Assembly (NCBI GenBank): GCA_001839685.1
Contig: MLAK01000363.1
Location: 1 to 64,000 of the forward strand
Source of the DNA: Tritrichomonas foetus
Taxonomy: Eukaryota; Parabasalia; Tritrichomonadida; Tritrichomonadidae
DNA: 64,000 nt
Direction of reading: 5' to 3'
A model generated the notes under the pieces. It was not told the origin of the DNA. It saw nothing but the letters and a program-made list of their open reading frames with translations, and searched no databases. The position numbers were made by a program, and so were the translations under genes. Shown one piece after another: positions 29,901-38,802 of this stretch (the stretch's first letter is position 1; each line of letters starts with the position of its first letter).

Positions 29901-32900
29901 TTTTTGTGCCATCTTCTGTTGTGTATTTATTATTTCCAAAAAGTTTTTGAGGTTTGATTATGCTTTTCAAAGATTCTTCAATTGTTGAATATTTTTCAAT
30001 CAAAATTGGAAGAGATATGAAAGATTCATCGATTTGTGATTTAATTGAGTTAAATTCACCAATACCTTCAATAAAGTTGGTAAGAGTGCCAGTGTACAAC
30101 ATTTTCAATGATTCAGGCAGGTCATCAACAAGAAATTGCATGAATTCATGAGCATCTTGCTGTTCAATTGGTAAATAATGAGTATGTGATTGTGTCCACT
30201 TGTCAAAAAATTGCTTCGGATCACACCAGGGTTTTTTAGATAGTTTCAGTCGTGCAAACAATAGCTGCATTTGAAAAAATGATTCATTATACGAACTTGT
30301 GGTATTATTCAATTTAATATTTGAGTGTTCTAATAAAATATGGCGGAATAGAGGGATGTGATAGAATTGTTGAAGAACAGAATTCATATAGCAAGTTGCT
30401 CCAAGATTCTTTAATCCAGTGTAAATAGTTTTCTTTGGTTGGTCAGGTGCAAAATTCCATTTATCAAATTTTATAGAATTGACAAAGTCGATGTAGTCTG
30501 ATATCGTGTGTTTGTTAGACTTAGAAATTTTTGAAAGGTCACTACAAATTAAATATATATGATTTTTAAAGTTTTCTGGAAAACCAGAGCGAATAAAAAT
30601 AAGAAGTTCATTGATTATATCTTCTGCATCATTAAATTGATCGGGGTTATCATTTATTAAAGATTTAATTGTTTCAATAATATCCTGTGATTTGATTTTA
30701 TGAAGCAAATTTATACACAGCTTGACATTGTCACGCACAGATTGTTTATCTTTATTTACTTGTTGGAAATAATGTAAAAGAATTGATATATAATAAGGCT
30801 TTGTTGTATCTGTCATTCTCCCTGAATTAATATTTGCAGTAACTTGATTATAAACTGGGAAGAAATCATCAATTTTGAGAATTAGAGGTTTAAACATTAA
30901 AAAAATGTTTTCTGTCATGAAATCAAGCGCATCAAAAAATAATTTAATGTTTTCACCCAGAATACCTGATAAATCAGATTTGGTTGACACAATATATTTT
31001 GCAATATTAAACTTTTCTTTTGATTCGACTTCAGACATAGGATAAAATGATAAAAGTGGTGGAGTTATATCTTTTGTATCAATATTTAGTATATTTATAA
31101 TTTTCAACACTTCAGAAACAGATAATGCAAAAATTTTTGGATTCTTAACTAATAAATCTGTAAATAAAGGATTTCCTTTCTTGTTATTTTCATATTTTTT
31201 AACCATTTCTGATGCATGGAATCTCCAAAGTAAAACTTGTAAATAGTATTTCATTGTGTGAGTATTGTTAATATTAGTCAATTTTTTAAAGAATTCCTCA
31301 GGATGTAAAGTGAGAGATAAAATAGCCAAATCATTCGGTAAATTTTCAACCATCCTCCATATTATTTTAGAGGTTTTTTCTTCTTGATCAGTTGAAAAAT
31401 AGTTCAATAATTTGTTTACAAATCCTTTTCTTACTAAAATATCGCGCATATCCGTTGATTCATAAAAACTATTATCTACTTTTCTTGAAACTATGATTTT
31501 ATTTGAGGAAAAAAATTTTTTATCTATTTGCTGAATTGAAAATAAATCTTTATCACCAACTTTTAAATCATAAAATGAAAGTGGATGGAGAAGGTGTGGA
31601 GTTAGCTCGTAAATAAGGAAAGCCGTACAAATGGAATTTTTCATGGTAACTCTGAAATTAATCAGTTGTTCAATTTCATGAATACTAACATCAAAATAAA
31701 GTATAGAATTAAATGAATCTGCTTCAGAAAATGTCATTGAATGAGGAAAGATATGAAAATTATCTTTTGAAAGTTGATTTTTATATAATGATTCAATAAC
31801 ATGTAAATATCGTCGAAGTTCTTGATCTTTATGTGAATCAATTTTATCCATTATTTCGAGTAGATGAGGAATCACAAGTGGAAATGATTCAGGATTGTTA
31901 AACAACTTGATGAGAAACTTTCGAGCTCCTTTGGAAACTCCACTTTGTCCAAATATAATTATTTCAAAAAGTTTGTTTTCAAATTCTAACGGAAGTTTTT
32001 TTACAGTAAAAATACCTTTTTCATCTTTGACCAATTGTCCATTCTGAAAATTTAAAATTTTAATTAATTTTTTTAAGAGTTTTAGAAAACTATCATTGGC
32101 TTGTTTCGAATTTATAATGAATTCTTTCAAAACATTTAATGCTTTGTCTTCAAATATATTAATTCCATTTGATTTAATAACTTTGATTAAAAAGTGCCAG
32201 AAAGTAATATTGGTATTATTTTTTTGACTATTTTCGTGATTTATTCCTGTATTATTTTCATTATTTAAAATAGATAATATTGATGTCATTATTTTGATGT
32301 TGATTGAATGTTTGGAATTTGCGATGAAATTTGAAAAAAGTTCTAAAATAGAAGAATTCATTAGTGCCTCTTTATTTAAATGTTCTGTAATTGCTTCATA
32401 AAATGAATCATCGTATTGGTTTAAAGAGGTTGAAATTGAACTCAACTGTGTTAAAATTGCAATAGTGAGAGGGGAAAATTCTTTCATAAATTTCTCTTTG
32501 CAGATTTCAAAAAGTGTTTTCTTGATTAAATCAGGAGATTTTGAATCACATAAATCCTGAACAATTGGAATAATTATTTGTTGATCTTTCAAATCAAGTT
32601 TTACGCTATTTTCAATGATTTGCTCAATTATAAAGGCAGTAATTTGATCATTTGGAGTGTGTTTTAATAAAAATACTGATAAAAAATTAATAAAATCGAT
32701 TGTAGAATAATTATCTTCAATTATTTTGTCAATAAATATTTTTAATTTCGAGTCATCAAAATATTTTATTATGTCATAGATCAACTGAATATAAATCTCT
32801 TTTTGTTCTAAATGAACTGTTGTTGAAGAATTGAATATTTTTATTGCTTCATCTTCAGATATTTTTCTAGATGTTGCAAGGTATTTAAATATTGGTATTA

Positions 32901-33828
32901 ATTTATTTAACACGTCTGAATGCAAATCTTTTTCAACAAGGACCGAAATGAAGTTTTTTTCTTTCATGAAATTCAAAAAATTATCTTTTACAGTTCTATT
33001 TTTTGATTCTGATATAATTTTGTAAATAGATGCACCTAAAAGTTGTTTATCTAAGTTGGTTGTTTCAAGAAAAGAAAATCCAAGAATTAAATAAGAAGAC
33101 AAAATTGAAATTGCATTCTCATCGAAAATATTTTCAATCAAATGTATAAAAATTTGTAAAGTATCTAAAATTTGCTGACACTGCAAATGAGTGATGTTGG
33201 AATCGACATTAAACGATTCTAGCATTTTCACAAATATTGGAATAACTATTATTAATAAATTAAATAGAGTAGTTTCACTTATTTTAGAGAATTTATCTAA
33301 TAAAGAAAAAAATAAAAATATATGATCAAATTGGATTGGATTATTTGTATGACTAGATATTCGAAGTGCGATTAATGTCAAAAATTCATGATCAATAAAA
33401 TATTGATAAATAGAATTTAATTGTGGTGAATCTTTGCCTTTATTTAAAGATTTATAAAATGGCATATTTCGATCCAGTAATGATATTAAATTTGGAAAAA
33501 TTTTGATTTTATCATTGATTGCTGCCCATGGTATTAAAACTGTAGCTGTCTTGATGAAATTGACAACAAGATCTAATTCTGATTTTGGTAGTGTTTTAAA
33601 ATTCATTATCTTTTCAATTATTTGTGGAATAGTATCATTAACAAATGATTCAGTGAATAAATGATTTGGTGGCAAAATGAAATTATTTTCTGCAATTTGA
33701 TTAATAATTAAGATTGAATCATATAAAAATGATTTATAATTTCCACTTTCTTCAAGTGATCCAATAAAAAATGATCTCCAATCATCAAAGCCATCAGAAG
33801 GATGAATAGTCATCACAGAATTTGCCAT
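26917..33828 (-). CDS. Giant ubiquitin-specific protease (USP, C19), USP9X/USP34-like
   Basis: The protein has 2303 residues. The USP catalytic domain lies in the middle, about residues 1136-1480. The Cys box GLKNLGATCYMNSVLQQ places the nucleophile at C1146, QQDAHEFMQFL follows, and the His box GHYISYIR gives H1392, with the later KFND supplying the Asp/Asn. On both sides are roughly 1100 and 800 residues of helical, ARM/HEAT-like sequence. A central USP between long helical arms is the layout of USP9X, USP24 and USP34. These enzymes remove ubiquitin in trafficking, mitosis and signalling. All catalytic residues are present, so it should be active. The gene is divergent from the EF-hand gene, with 169 bp between the two starts. 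Confidence 0.9.
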   Translation of the reverse strand: MANSVMTIHPSDGFDDWRSFFIGSLEESGNYKSFLYDSILIINQIAENNFILPPNHLFTESFVNDTIPQIIEKIMNFKTLPKSELDLVVNFIKTATVLIPWAAINDKIKIFPNLISLLDRNMPFYKSLNKGKDSPQLNSIYQYFIDHEFLTLIALRISSHTNNPIQFDHIFLFFSLLDKFSKISETTLFNLLIIVIPIFVKMLESFNVDSNITHLQCQQILDTLQIFIHLIENIFDENAISILSSYLILGFSFLETTNLDKQLLGASIYKIISESKNRTVKDNFLNFMKEKNFISVLVEKDLHSDVLNKLIPIFKYLATSRKISEDEAIKIFNSSTTVHLEQKEIYIQLIYDIIKYFDDSKLKIFIDKIIEDNYSTIDFINFLSVFLLKHTPNDQITAFIIEQIIENSVKLDLKDQQIIIPIVQDLCDSKSPDLIKKTLFEICKEKFMKEFSPLTIAILTQLSSISTSLNQYDDSFYEAITEHLNKEALMNSSILELFSNFIANSKHSINIKIMTSILSILNNENNTGINHENSQKNNTNITFWHFLIKVIKSNGINIFEDKALNVLKEFIINSKQANDSFLKLLKKLIKILNFQNGQLVKDEKGIFTVKKLPLEFENKLFEIIIFGQSGVSKGARKFLIKLFNNPESFPLVIPHLLEIMDKIDSHKDQELRRYLHVIESLYKNQLSKDNFHIFPHSMTFSEADSFNSILYFDVSIHEIEQLINFRVTMKNSICTAFLIYELTPHLLHPLSFYDLKVGDKDLFSIQQIDKKFFSSNKIIVSRKVDNSFYESTDMRDILVRKGFVNKLLNYFSTDQEEKTSKIIWRMVENLPNDLAILSLTLHPEEFFKKLTNINNTHTMKYYLQVLLWRFHASEMVKKYENNKKGNPLFTDLLVKNPKIFALSVSEVLKIINILNIDTKDITPPLLSFYPMSEVESKEKFNIAKYIVSTKSDLSGILGENIKLFFDALDFMTENIFLMFKPLILKIDDFFPVYNQVTANINSGRMTDTTKPYYISILLHYFQQVNKDKQSVRDNVKLCINLLHKIKSQDIIETIKSLINDNPDQFNDAEDIINELLIFIRSGFPENFKNHIYLICSDLSKISKSNKHTISDYIDFVNSIKFDKWNFAPDQPKKTIYTGLKNLGATCYMNSVLQQFYHIPLFRHILLEHSNIKLNNTTSSYNESFFQMQLLFARLKLSKKPWCDPKQFFDKWTQSHTHYLPIEQQDAHEFMQFLVDDLPESLKMLYTGTLTNFIEGIGEFNSIKSQIDESFISLPILIEKYSTIEESLKSIIKPQKLFGNNKYTTEDGTKINAESHQKLRSVPPILILQLTRFKYNQNTQSREKINTRFEISNEIDISDIVYTHKGNQDEVKKQYQYKLHGAVIHKGDGNFGHYISYIRLQEKWFKFNDMEISEASQSQFEEESFGSNTSKTGSELNDMNGYILFYIVDNKNLNESDSNKVLFGSYDDIIPTKIVDEISQENDKYLIEQSIFSSSTYDLIFREASSSQLRDFIFNILPHSQEKGTTIFRFKEHALKEIIDETLIDWLNTNFETIIQIFVNCGKPEIVKLILNIVNKAIELADIEKGREFVSKFMYHLPNCLTSWRQVYEVSTVILNYIKENKDSLEYCKQNNWDKILTDFVMATYNGERQEYFLQNINISPIFEALNLLITHENKGIYSQLLEIHQQVSKSPSNQIYKNLLTNCVIHNLIYLEEFLKIYPNELAQAKIIELQLDKLSNSNFMEIIHSFNSFKISPKEVLSFMYENQSKYKQYLLDNMQYFSQISTLEVNLSEKLFYEITENLDDKQLNRILHDLIGNIKEISNEESRIILSLLRILFYLMEKTHYPCSEKITELYSLDKKYHNSIEMMKILSYWNDPIFLTYFDNIFCQEEQRKDKNEVKNSKKKYEDKEREKNASIAISFFEIIPVIITLPDDLFYELINKPKFPIIIQIAVESCAEKDHIEKMKKFLDFIVQSKYLSQQDKEEPNILHKILFIIVTGNNKSNSYLLQIARYFPFLSFEIDFNEIVKSIEIINLFMKSDPNMEINDALSFYVPSVLEYFINKFDHKEKKYADKINSLDLCFDRVCNHICKCKDVNINRTLSNLVLKICSINNSYLKKVENECTSSLSKKSPKSYIYATFLSSLSFASEKNLKKIDEDLLKIYKYIKIEKNETGRDFLFMSYIENIHKFNANIPQEMKTFSINLFPLAALSSSSEKNFFDQIFHQFSEKEATSFVFELSKKFTLNDLNVARITDENIKQLIQLEYLVTVFPHIQKEIADLFSIKREWMKNDKIGKYVTKILPKF

Positions 33829-33997
33829 TATGGAGTAACTTTTCGAATATTTTCATATTGCCACAAACATTTTTTGTAAAATTATATTTTTATGGCATAT
33901 TAACTTTTTGTTATGTATCAGTAATGAAAAAGTTAATGGAAATAGCCGTTTGTAAATTGTCTGAAATATTTCATTTAAAAAAAAGATTCGATTATTA
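33829..33997. promoter_or_regulatory. Short divergent promoter with AACTTTTTG/GAAAAAGTT palindrome
   Basis: Between USP (minus) and the EF-hand gene (plus) lies an inverted repeat, TTAACTTTTTG...TGAAAAAGTTAA (about 33900-33936). Its outer parts match the ACTTTTTC/GAAAAAGT octamers seen in other spacers. Confidence 0.5.
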
Positions 33998-36304
33998 ATG
34001 AACGCTAACGGTGTATTCCTCAGTGAACTGCGCAACAAAGCTAAGCGTAAGGGAACGCAACTAGAAGATTTACTTGAAGAAGTAGATCGTGCAAAATCAG
34101 GACGAATGAATTTAAATCTTTTCCGAAAACTCGTCGCAAACACCGGTCTATATGTAGAAGATGACAAATTCCTCGATATGGTTGAACCATATACACAGAA
34201 TAATCAATTTTTCTATGCACAATTTATCAGCGATGTCGATAATTCCAATCAAGGCGATAACACGCAAAGACTAAGCGACGATCAACTACGCGAGTTTGGG
34301 GCACCACTCAGAGACCGTGGCGTCGATCTTGTCGATTTTCTTAGACAATGGGATCGCCAACGATCTGGGCACGTTGCAACTTCAATTTTCTTACGAAACG
34401 TTTCGTCAACACCCCTTGGACAAATTGTATGCCGCGCCTACACAAATCCAATCACGAATGATGTTGAATATGTCAAATTATGGCAGGATGTTGAAAGGGT
34501 CCTAGCTGCCAAGTATACAGGAAACCCAATTGATCCGCAAAAAATGCAAGTTTTGATTAATTATTTGGCCGACGTTGTAAAGCAACAGGGGATTGATTTA
34601 TTTGCGCAATTCCAAAGAATTGATCGCTTCAAGAAAAGAAGGGTTCAGCCTTCACAGTTTTTACAAGTTATTGATTCCCTTGGAGTTAAAAATGTTCCAC
34701 CACAAGATTTAACTGATTTATGTGATACATTCACAGAAAATGCAGTTTTCGATTACGTTTCATTTTGTGATGAAATTGATCGAGCTAATGCATTAAAAGC
34801 TCAAATTAAGCCAGTTCCGCAACCAGTCAAAATTGATGTTGATCAGGTTCTTGCTCGTATTGCAAAAGAATTCCATAACCGCCATTCCCAACTTCGTGCA
34901 CAATTCACACAATTTGACACCCAAAATAACGGAATTATTCCGGCAGCTCGCTTCATTAGAGCAGTAATGAATCAAGGATTTTCCGTAACTGACGCTGAAA
35001 TTGAAGCTGTTGCACAAGATTTTGGTGACGGACGTGGAAACGTTGATTATATATCATTTGTGAATTTCGTGATGCCACCTCAGGAGCCAGCTGTTAAAGT
35101 TGAAGATGTTCTTGTTCGTTTACAAGATTTCTTAAATTTAAAGAAAATCCAACTTCAACCTCTTCTCAAAAAATTCGATTTGAGAAATAAAGGTGAAGTT
35201 CCATTTAGCAAACTTCAAGCTGTTTTGAGAGATATTAGTTTTGACTTAACTAATGAAGAAACCAATGCTGTGAAGCAGCAATTTGCTGGACCAGGAGCTG
35301 ACGGGCCAGTGAATATAATTCAAATTTGCGAATTAGTTGATCCAATAATTGAAGCACCAAAACCACGTCCTGTTCTTCCCAAGAAAGAATATGTCGAACC
35401 AGCAACATTAGCACTTGACGTCATGACAAAAATTGGTGCAATTGTATCACGTTACCAACTTGACATTTTCGAGGACTTCAGAAGATATGATACAAAAGGA
35501 ACAGGTCTTATTAAAGATGGCGAATTTGCTGCAGTTATCGCAAGTCTTCCATCTGCACCTAATGAAAGTGATATTCAAGCATTACTTAACTTCTACAGTA
35601 ACCCAGGTTCGCATATCATCAATTATGAAAGTTTCTGTCAAGAAATGGATGAATTTGCAATGAAACGTCTTCAACAAAATCCAGAAATGACAACAAAAAT
35701 GATGGGTGCTCTTCCATCTGCTCCACCTTCAGCCAAACCTGTTTTGAAGCGCTTTAAGATGCATTTGTATGCAACAAAAATATCTCCAGATGTTTTATTC
35801 ACGCCATATGATAGTAATCACTGTGGATTGATTGCATCATTGAAACTGAAGCCAATTTTAGATGATTGTGGATTTCGAACAAGTGATGAAGATATTCGAG
35901 TACTTATTGATGCATTCCAAGACCAAAGACTTCCTGAAAAAATATCATATAAGCGCCTTTGTGGGGAATTAAATGATATCAGACTTACACAGTCAGATTT
36001 GGCAATGACACAAGAGACAGGAATGACATCAATGAAACAAACAATGAATCCCGAAGTTCTTAGATTTACAAGCGAGTTTAGAGAGAAGCTTCTTGAACGT
36101 CATAAAAGAATTGCCCAGCCATTTGTTGGTGTTAGATCGCAAGCAATGCCAGCAATGGACTTTCGAAGATGCCTCGAGTCATTTGGTCTCGTTATCAAAG
36201 AGACAGATATGCAGAAGATCTTCCGCGAATACCGGTTGAATATGCAGGGTGACATCGATTGGCAAAGATTTGTCCAAGACGTAGAAACAATAAAAACAGT
36301 ATAA
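33998..36304 (+). CDS. Protein with at least seven degenerate EF-hand modules (EFCAB6-like)
   Basis: The protein (768 residues) is a string of about 75-residue helix-loop-helix pairs. Loops such as DRAKSGRMNLNLF, DRQRSGHVATSIF, DTQNNGIIPAARF, DLRNKGEVPFSKL, DTKGTGLIKDGEF and DSNHCGLIASLKL keep the Asp at position 1 and the Gly at position 6. Most have lost the acidic residue at position 12; only DTKGTGLIKDGE keeps it, so calcium binding is probably weak or limited to one site. Long proteins made only of EF-hand pairs, such as EFCAB6, are often ciliary, which fits a flagellate, but localisation is inference. The gene is divergent from the USP gene. Confidence 0.82.
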   Translation: MNANGVFLSELRNKAKRKGTQLEDLLEEVDRAKSGRMNLNLFRKLVANTGLYVEDDKFLDMVEPYTQNNQFFYAQFISDVDNSNQGDNTQRLSDDQLREFGAPLRDRGVDLVDFLRQWDRQRSGHVATSIFLRNVSSTPLGQIVCRAYTNPITNDVEYVKLWQDVERVLAAKYTGNPIDPQKMQVLINYLADVVKQQGIDLFAQFQRIDRFKKRRVQPSQFLQVIDSLGVKNVPPQDLTDLCDTFTENAVFDYVSFCDEIDRANALKAQIKPVPQPVKIDVDQVLARIAKEFHNRHSQLRAQFTQFDTQNNGIIPAARFIRAVMNQGFSVTDAEIEAVAQDFGDGRGNVDYISFVNFVMPPQEPAVKVEDVLVRLQDFLNLKKIQLQPLLKKFDLRNKGEVPFSKLQAVLRDISFDLTNEETNAVKQQFAGPGADGPVNIIQICELVDPIIEAPKPRPVLPKKEYVEPATLALDVMTKIGAIVSRYQLDIFEDFRRYDTKGTGLIKDGEFAAVIASLPSAPNESDIQALLNFYSNPGSHIINYESFCQEMDEFAMKRLQQNPEMTTKMMGALPSAPPSAKPVLKRFKMHLYATKISPDVLFTPYDSNHCGLIASLKLKPILDDCGFRTSDEDIRVLIDAFQDQRLPEKISYKRLCGELNDIRLTQSDLAMTQETGMTSMKQTMNPEVLRFTSEFREKLLERHKRIAQPFVGVRSQAMPAMDFRRCLESFGLVIKETDMQKIFREYRLNMQGDIDWQRFVQDVETIKTV

Positions 36305-36424
36305 GGATTATCATTTTAAGGATTATTATTTTTAGAAGTATTATTTTTACTCTATAATTAATCTATTTTATCTGATATAATAATATATATTGATTATTTA
36401 TAACATACAAGATCACCGAATGTT

Positions 36425-37888
36425 TCATACAGCTAGATATCTAAAATAGTAGCGTAGTGCTTCTTCATTATTAGCATGATGTGCATATTCGTTTGTTAGG
36501 TATATTTTCCAATATTTGGTGTGATAAATTGGATGTTGTACACCGCCTTGTGAATTAAATCCTAAAAATATTTTTGGTGCATCTTTTTCAATATACCAGG
36601 GCCTTTTTCCTGTTCTCATGCAAACCAAATTAGAAAATGTTGATCGATATGATAATAAACATTCATCACACATCATAAGCATAACAATATCTAAAAATCC
36701 AGTTTCATGATCACCATCTGCCATTCTCATTGCTTTAGATTCTATATATTTAAAATGTTCACCAAATTTATTCATCATTTCTTGACTATCAGATGCAAGT
36801 GCAAAACAAGTTGGTTTTTGATTAGAGATATATTCAATAAAAGGAACAACTTTTTTCATTGTATCTTCAATACTCCATGAATAAAATTGACCAGCCCACT
36901 GGAACCTTAAATGTACACCAAATAATCTCACATCAGCAGGAATATCTTTTATTAGAAGTTGTACAGCATCAAGAAACCTTTGCGGAATAATAGAAATATA
37001 ATTCATTATAAAATATTGAGCAAACATTCCAAAAAACTCTCTAGCAAAGTCTGATACTTGTTGGTTCATATAAATAAGTGACGATAATGAGACAGTTCGA
37101 AAAACAACGTGTGTGTTCTTCAAATTTTCAGGATCGAATACATAATTTATATATTTGTCTTCACTTCCTACATTTAAATGAGGAATTATATTTCCACAGT
37201 CATCAAGTTTATTGTTCATATATCTTATTGTCTTAGCAGCAGGATAGTCATAAGGATGCCTGTTTTTCCTTCCTTTTCCGTTTGGAACACTCACTGAAAC
37301 AGAAACAGCTCGGCCCAAAATCATTGCAACGATAGAAGCAACTGTTTCTTGCATGATTCTGTTTCCTATTCCACCATTTTTAGTATATGTATGTATGAGT
37401 AATGGTGTTGAGTCATTTTTAGGAATACTTTTTACAACATTCTCCCATTCAAGTATTTTTCTGTAAGCTTTGATGACTTGTTCACACTTCACTTCACTTT
37501 TGGGATCAGAACAATGAACGTAAGCACGGGACCATGTTGGTAATCCAAGTTTAAGAATAGCATCATTTAATTCTTTTTCATCGTATTCAATTTTTTCATC
37601 GAATGTTGGAATGCCACCAAAATCTGGAATAATTGCTGGTGGTTCATCAACTATAGAGATCGAATCGATTGGCAAATTAGCTTTATTTGTTGAGTAGTAA
37701 AAAATATATGATGAAATATTAAAAAGAACAGCTATAAAAATTAAGAATGAAAATGTATGATTGGTGATATAATAAAGCGTATTAGATTCATTTTTTGCAA
37801 CTTCTTGTATATTAGTATTGCCTGAATTGTCAATTAAATCATCGTTTATGATAAAATCATCAATTATCTCTTCATGATTATCCTCCAT
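36425..37888 (-). CDS. Type II membrane protein, fucosyltransferase-like (GT-B)
   Basis: The protein (487 residues) has an acidic cytosolic tail of about 44 residues and one membrane segment (about 46-66, FSFLIFIAVLFNISSYIFYY). A lumenal domain follows, with GGIGNRIMQ (a nucleotide-sugar-binding G-G-x-G-N-R motif), VHLRFQ, CFALASDSQE and a late LLSYRSTFSNL block. The combination and order resemble GT37/O-fucosyltransferase-type GT-B enzymes: GxGNR, then HxR, then STFG near the end. It probably glycosylates surface or secreted glycoconjugates in the Golgi; donor and acceptor are not known. The ATG follows TTCACCAA, a usable initiator, and an ACTTTTTC octamer lies 41 bases upstream. Confidence 0.7.
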   Translation of the reverse strand: MEDNHEEIIDDFIINDDLIDNSGNTNIQEVAKNESNTLYYITNHTFSFLIFIAVLFNISSYIFYYSTNKANLPIDSISIVDEPPAIIPDFGGIPTFDEKIEYDEKELNDAILKLGLPTWSRAYVHCSDPKSEVKCEQVIKAYRKILEWENVVKSIPKNDSTPLLIHTYTKNGGIGNRIMQETVASIVAMILGRAVSVSVSVPNGKGRKNRHPYDYPAAKTIRYMNNKLDDCGNIIPHLNVGSEDKYINYVFDPENLKNTHVVFRTVSLSSLIYMNQQVSDFAREFFGMFAQYFIMNYISIIPQRFLDAVQLLIKDIPADVRLFGVHLRFQWAGQFYSWSIEDTMKKVVPFIEYISNQKPTCFALASDSQEMMNKFGEHFKYIESKAMRMADGDHETGFLDIVMLMMCDECLLSYRSTFSNLVCMRTGKRPWYIEKDAPKIFLGFNSQGGVQHPIYHTKYWKIYLTNEYAHHANNEEALRYYFRYLAV

Positions 37889-38802
37889 TTGGTGAATTCA
37901 ATTAATTGAAAACTTTACTTATGATCAAACTTTTTCTGGTGTGAGCTCACAATTATTTCATCTTTAGCGATAATTATTATAAACTATTCAATTCATTAAT
38001 CATCTTAATCATTCATTTCCCACATGTCGAAACAAATTATCAAATGAATGAACTTACTCTTTTTAATGAATGTAGATGATTATAAATCAGTAATTCCTCA
38101 AACTAGGACGACTTTTTTATTCAGGTTGTTTTCTCGTCCAATAAAAAAAAGCATAATGCGCTCATACTGTTATTTATGAGGGATACCTTTATATTGTAAA
38201 ACTAGAAATTATTTTGTGGCTAATTTTTGGGATAAAAATTTTGAATGCGTATTTTTTGGTTTCTTGAAGTTTTCCTTGTTTCTGTGATTGTCAATTCCAG
38301 TAATTGCACATTCAATCATCTATAATCAAAACTGAGAATTTTTCATTAATAAAAATCGCATATTATTTGGGAATTAATCAGTTGAAGAAATAAAAGTCAC
38401 AAAATTGAAAAGCATTATTGAGAAATCTGTAACTTTTGTCTTGATGTATATCAACAGAAAGGATCAAATCATGAGGAAAATATCGATAAGGATATGGTCA
38501 AAATTAAGGCTAAATATTCACCTAGTATATGAATTCTCAACTTTACCAATATTTCGATGATTCTATTCAAGCACACATGGTAAAATATTGATAAGATATG
38601 GTTAAATAACTGTTCTACGAAAGTTTTATGAGATTTATCTATTGAAAAACGGATACGCTCAGAAATTTTTTATTAAAAAGTTCAATCCTTCAGAATTCAA
38701 GGCCAACTGAATATTCAATATAAGATTTCACTTTTTCTCTTTTTGACTGATTTCATGACCATTTAATGTCAAATCAAGTGGTCATATCACTTTATTTGAG
38801 CT
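37889..38802. other. 914-bp divergent spacer upstream of PGK
   Basis: An imperfect direct repeat of about 27 bp (AAAATATCGATAAGGATATG near 38477 and its variant near 38583) lies in the middle. Near the PGK side are ACTTTTTCTCTTT (38730-38742), GACCATTTAATGTC (38757-38770) and the initiator at 38776-38794. No ORF is supported. Confidence 0.6.
38776..38794 (+). promoter_or_regulatory. PGK initiator, AGTGGTCATATCACTTTAT
   Basis: It matches the element before the ATG at position 30 at all but two or three bases. The presumed +1 A lies about 14 bases from the PGK start. Confidence 0.6.
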
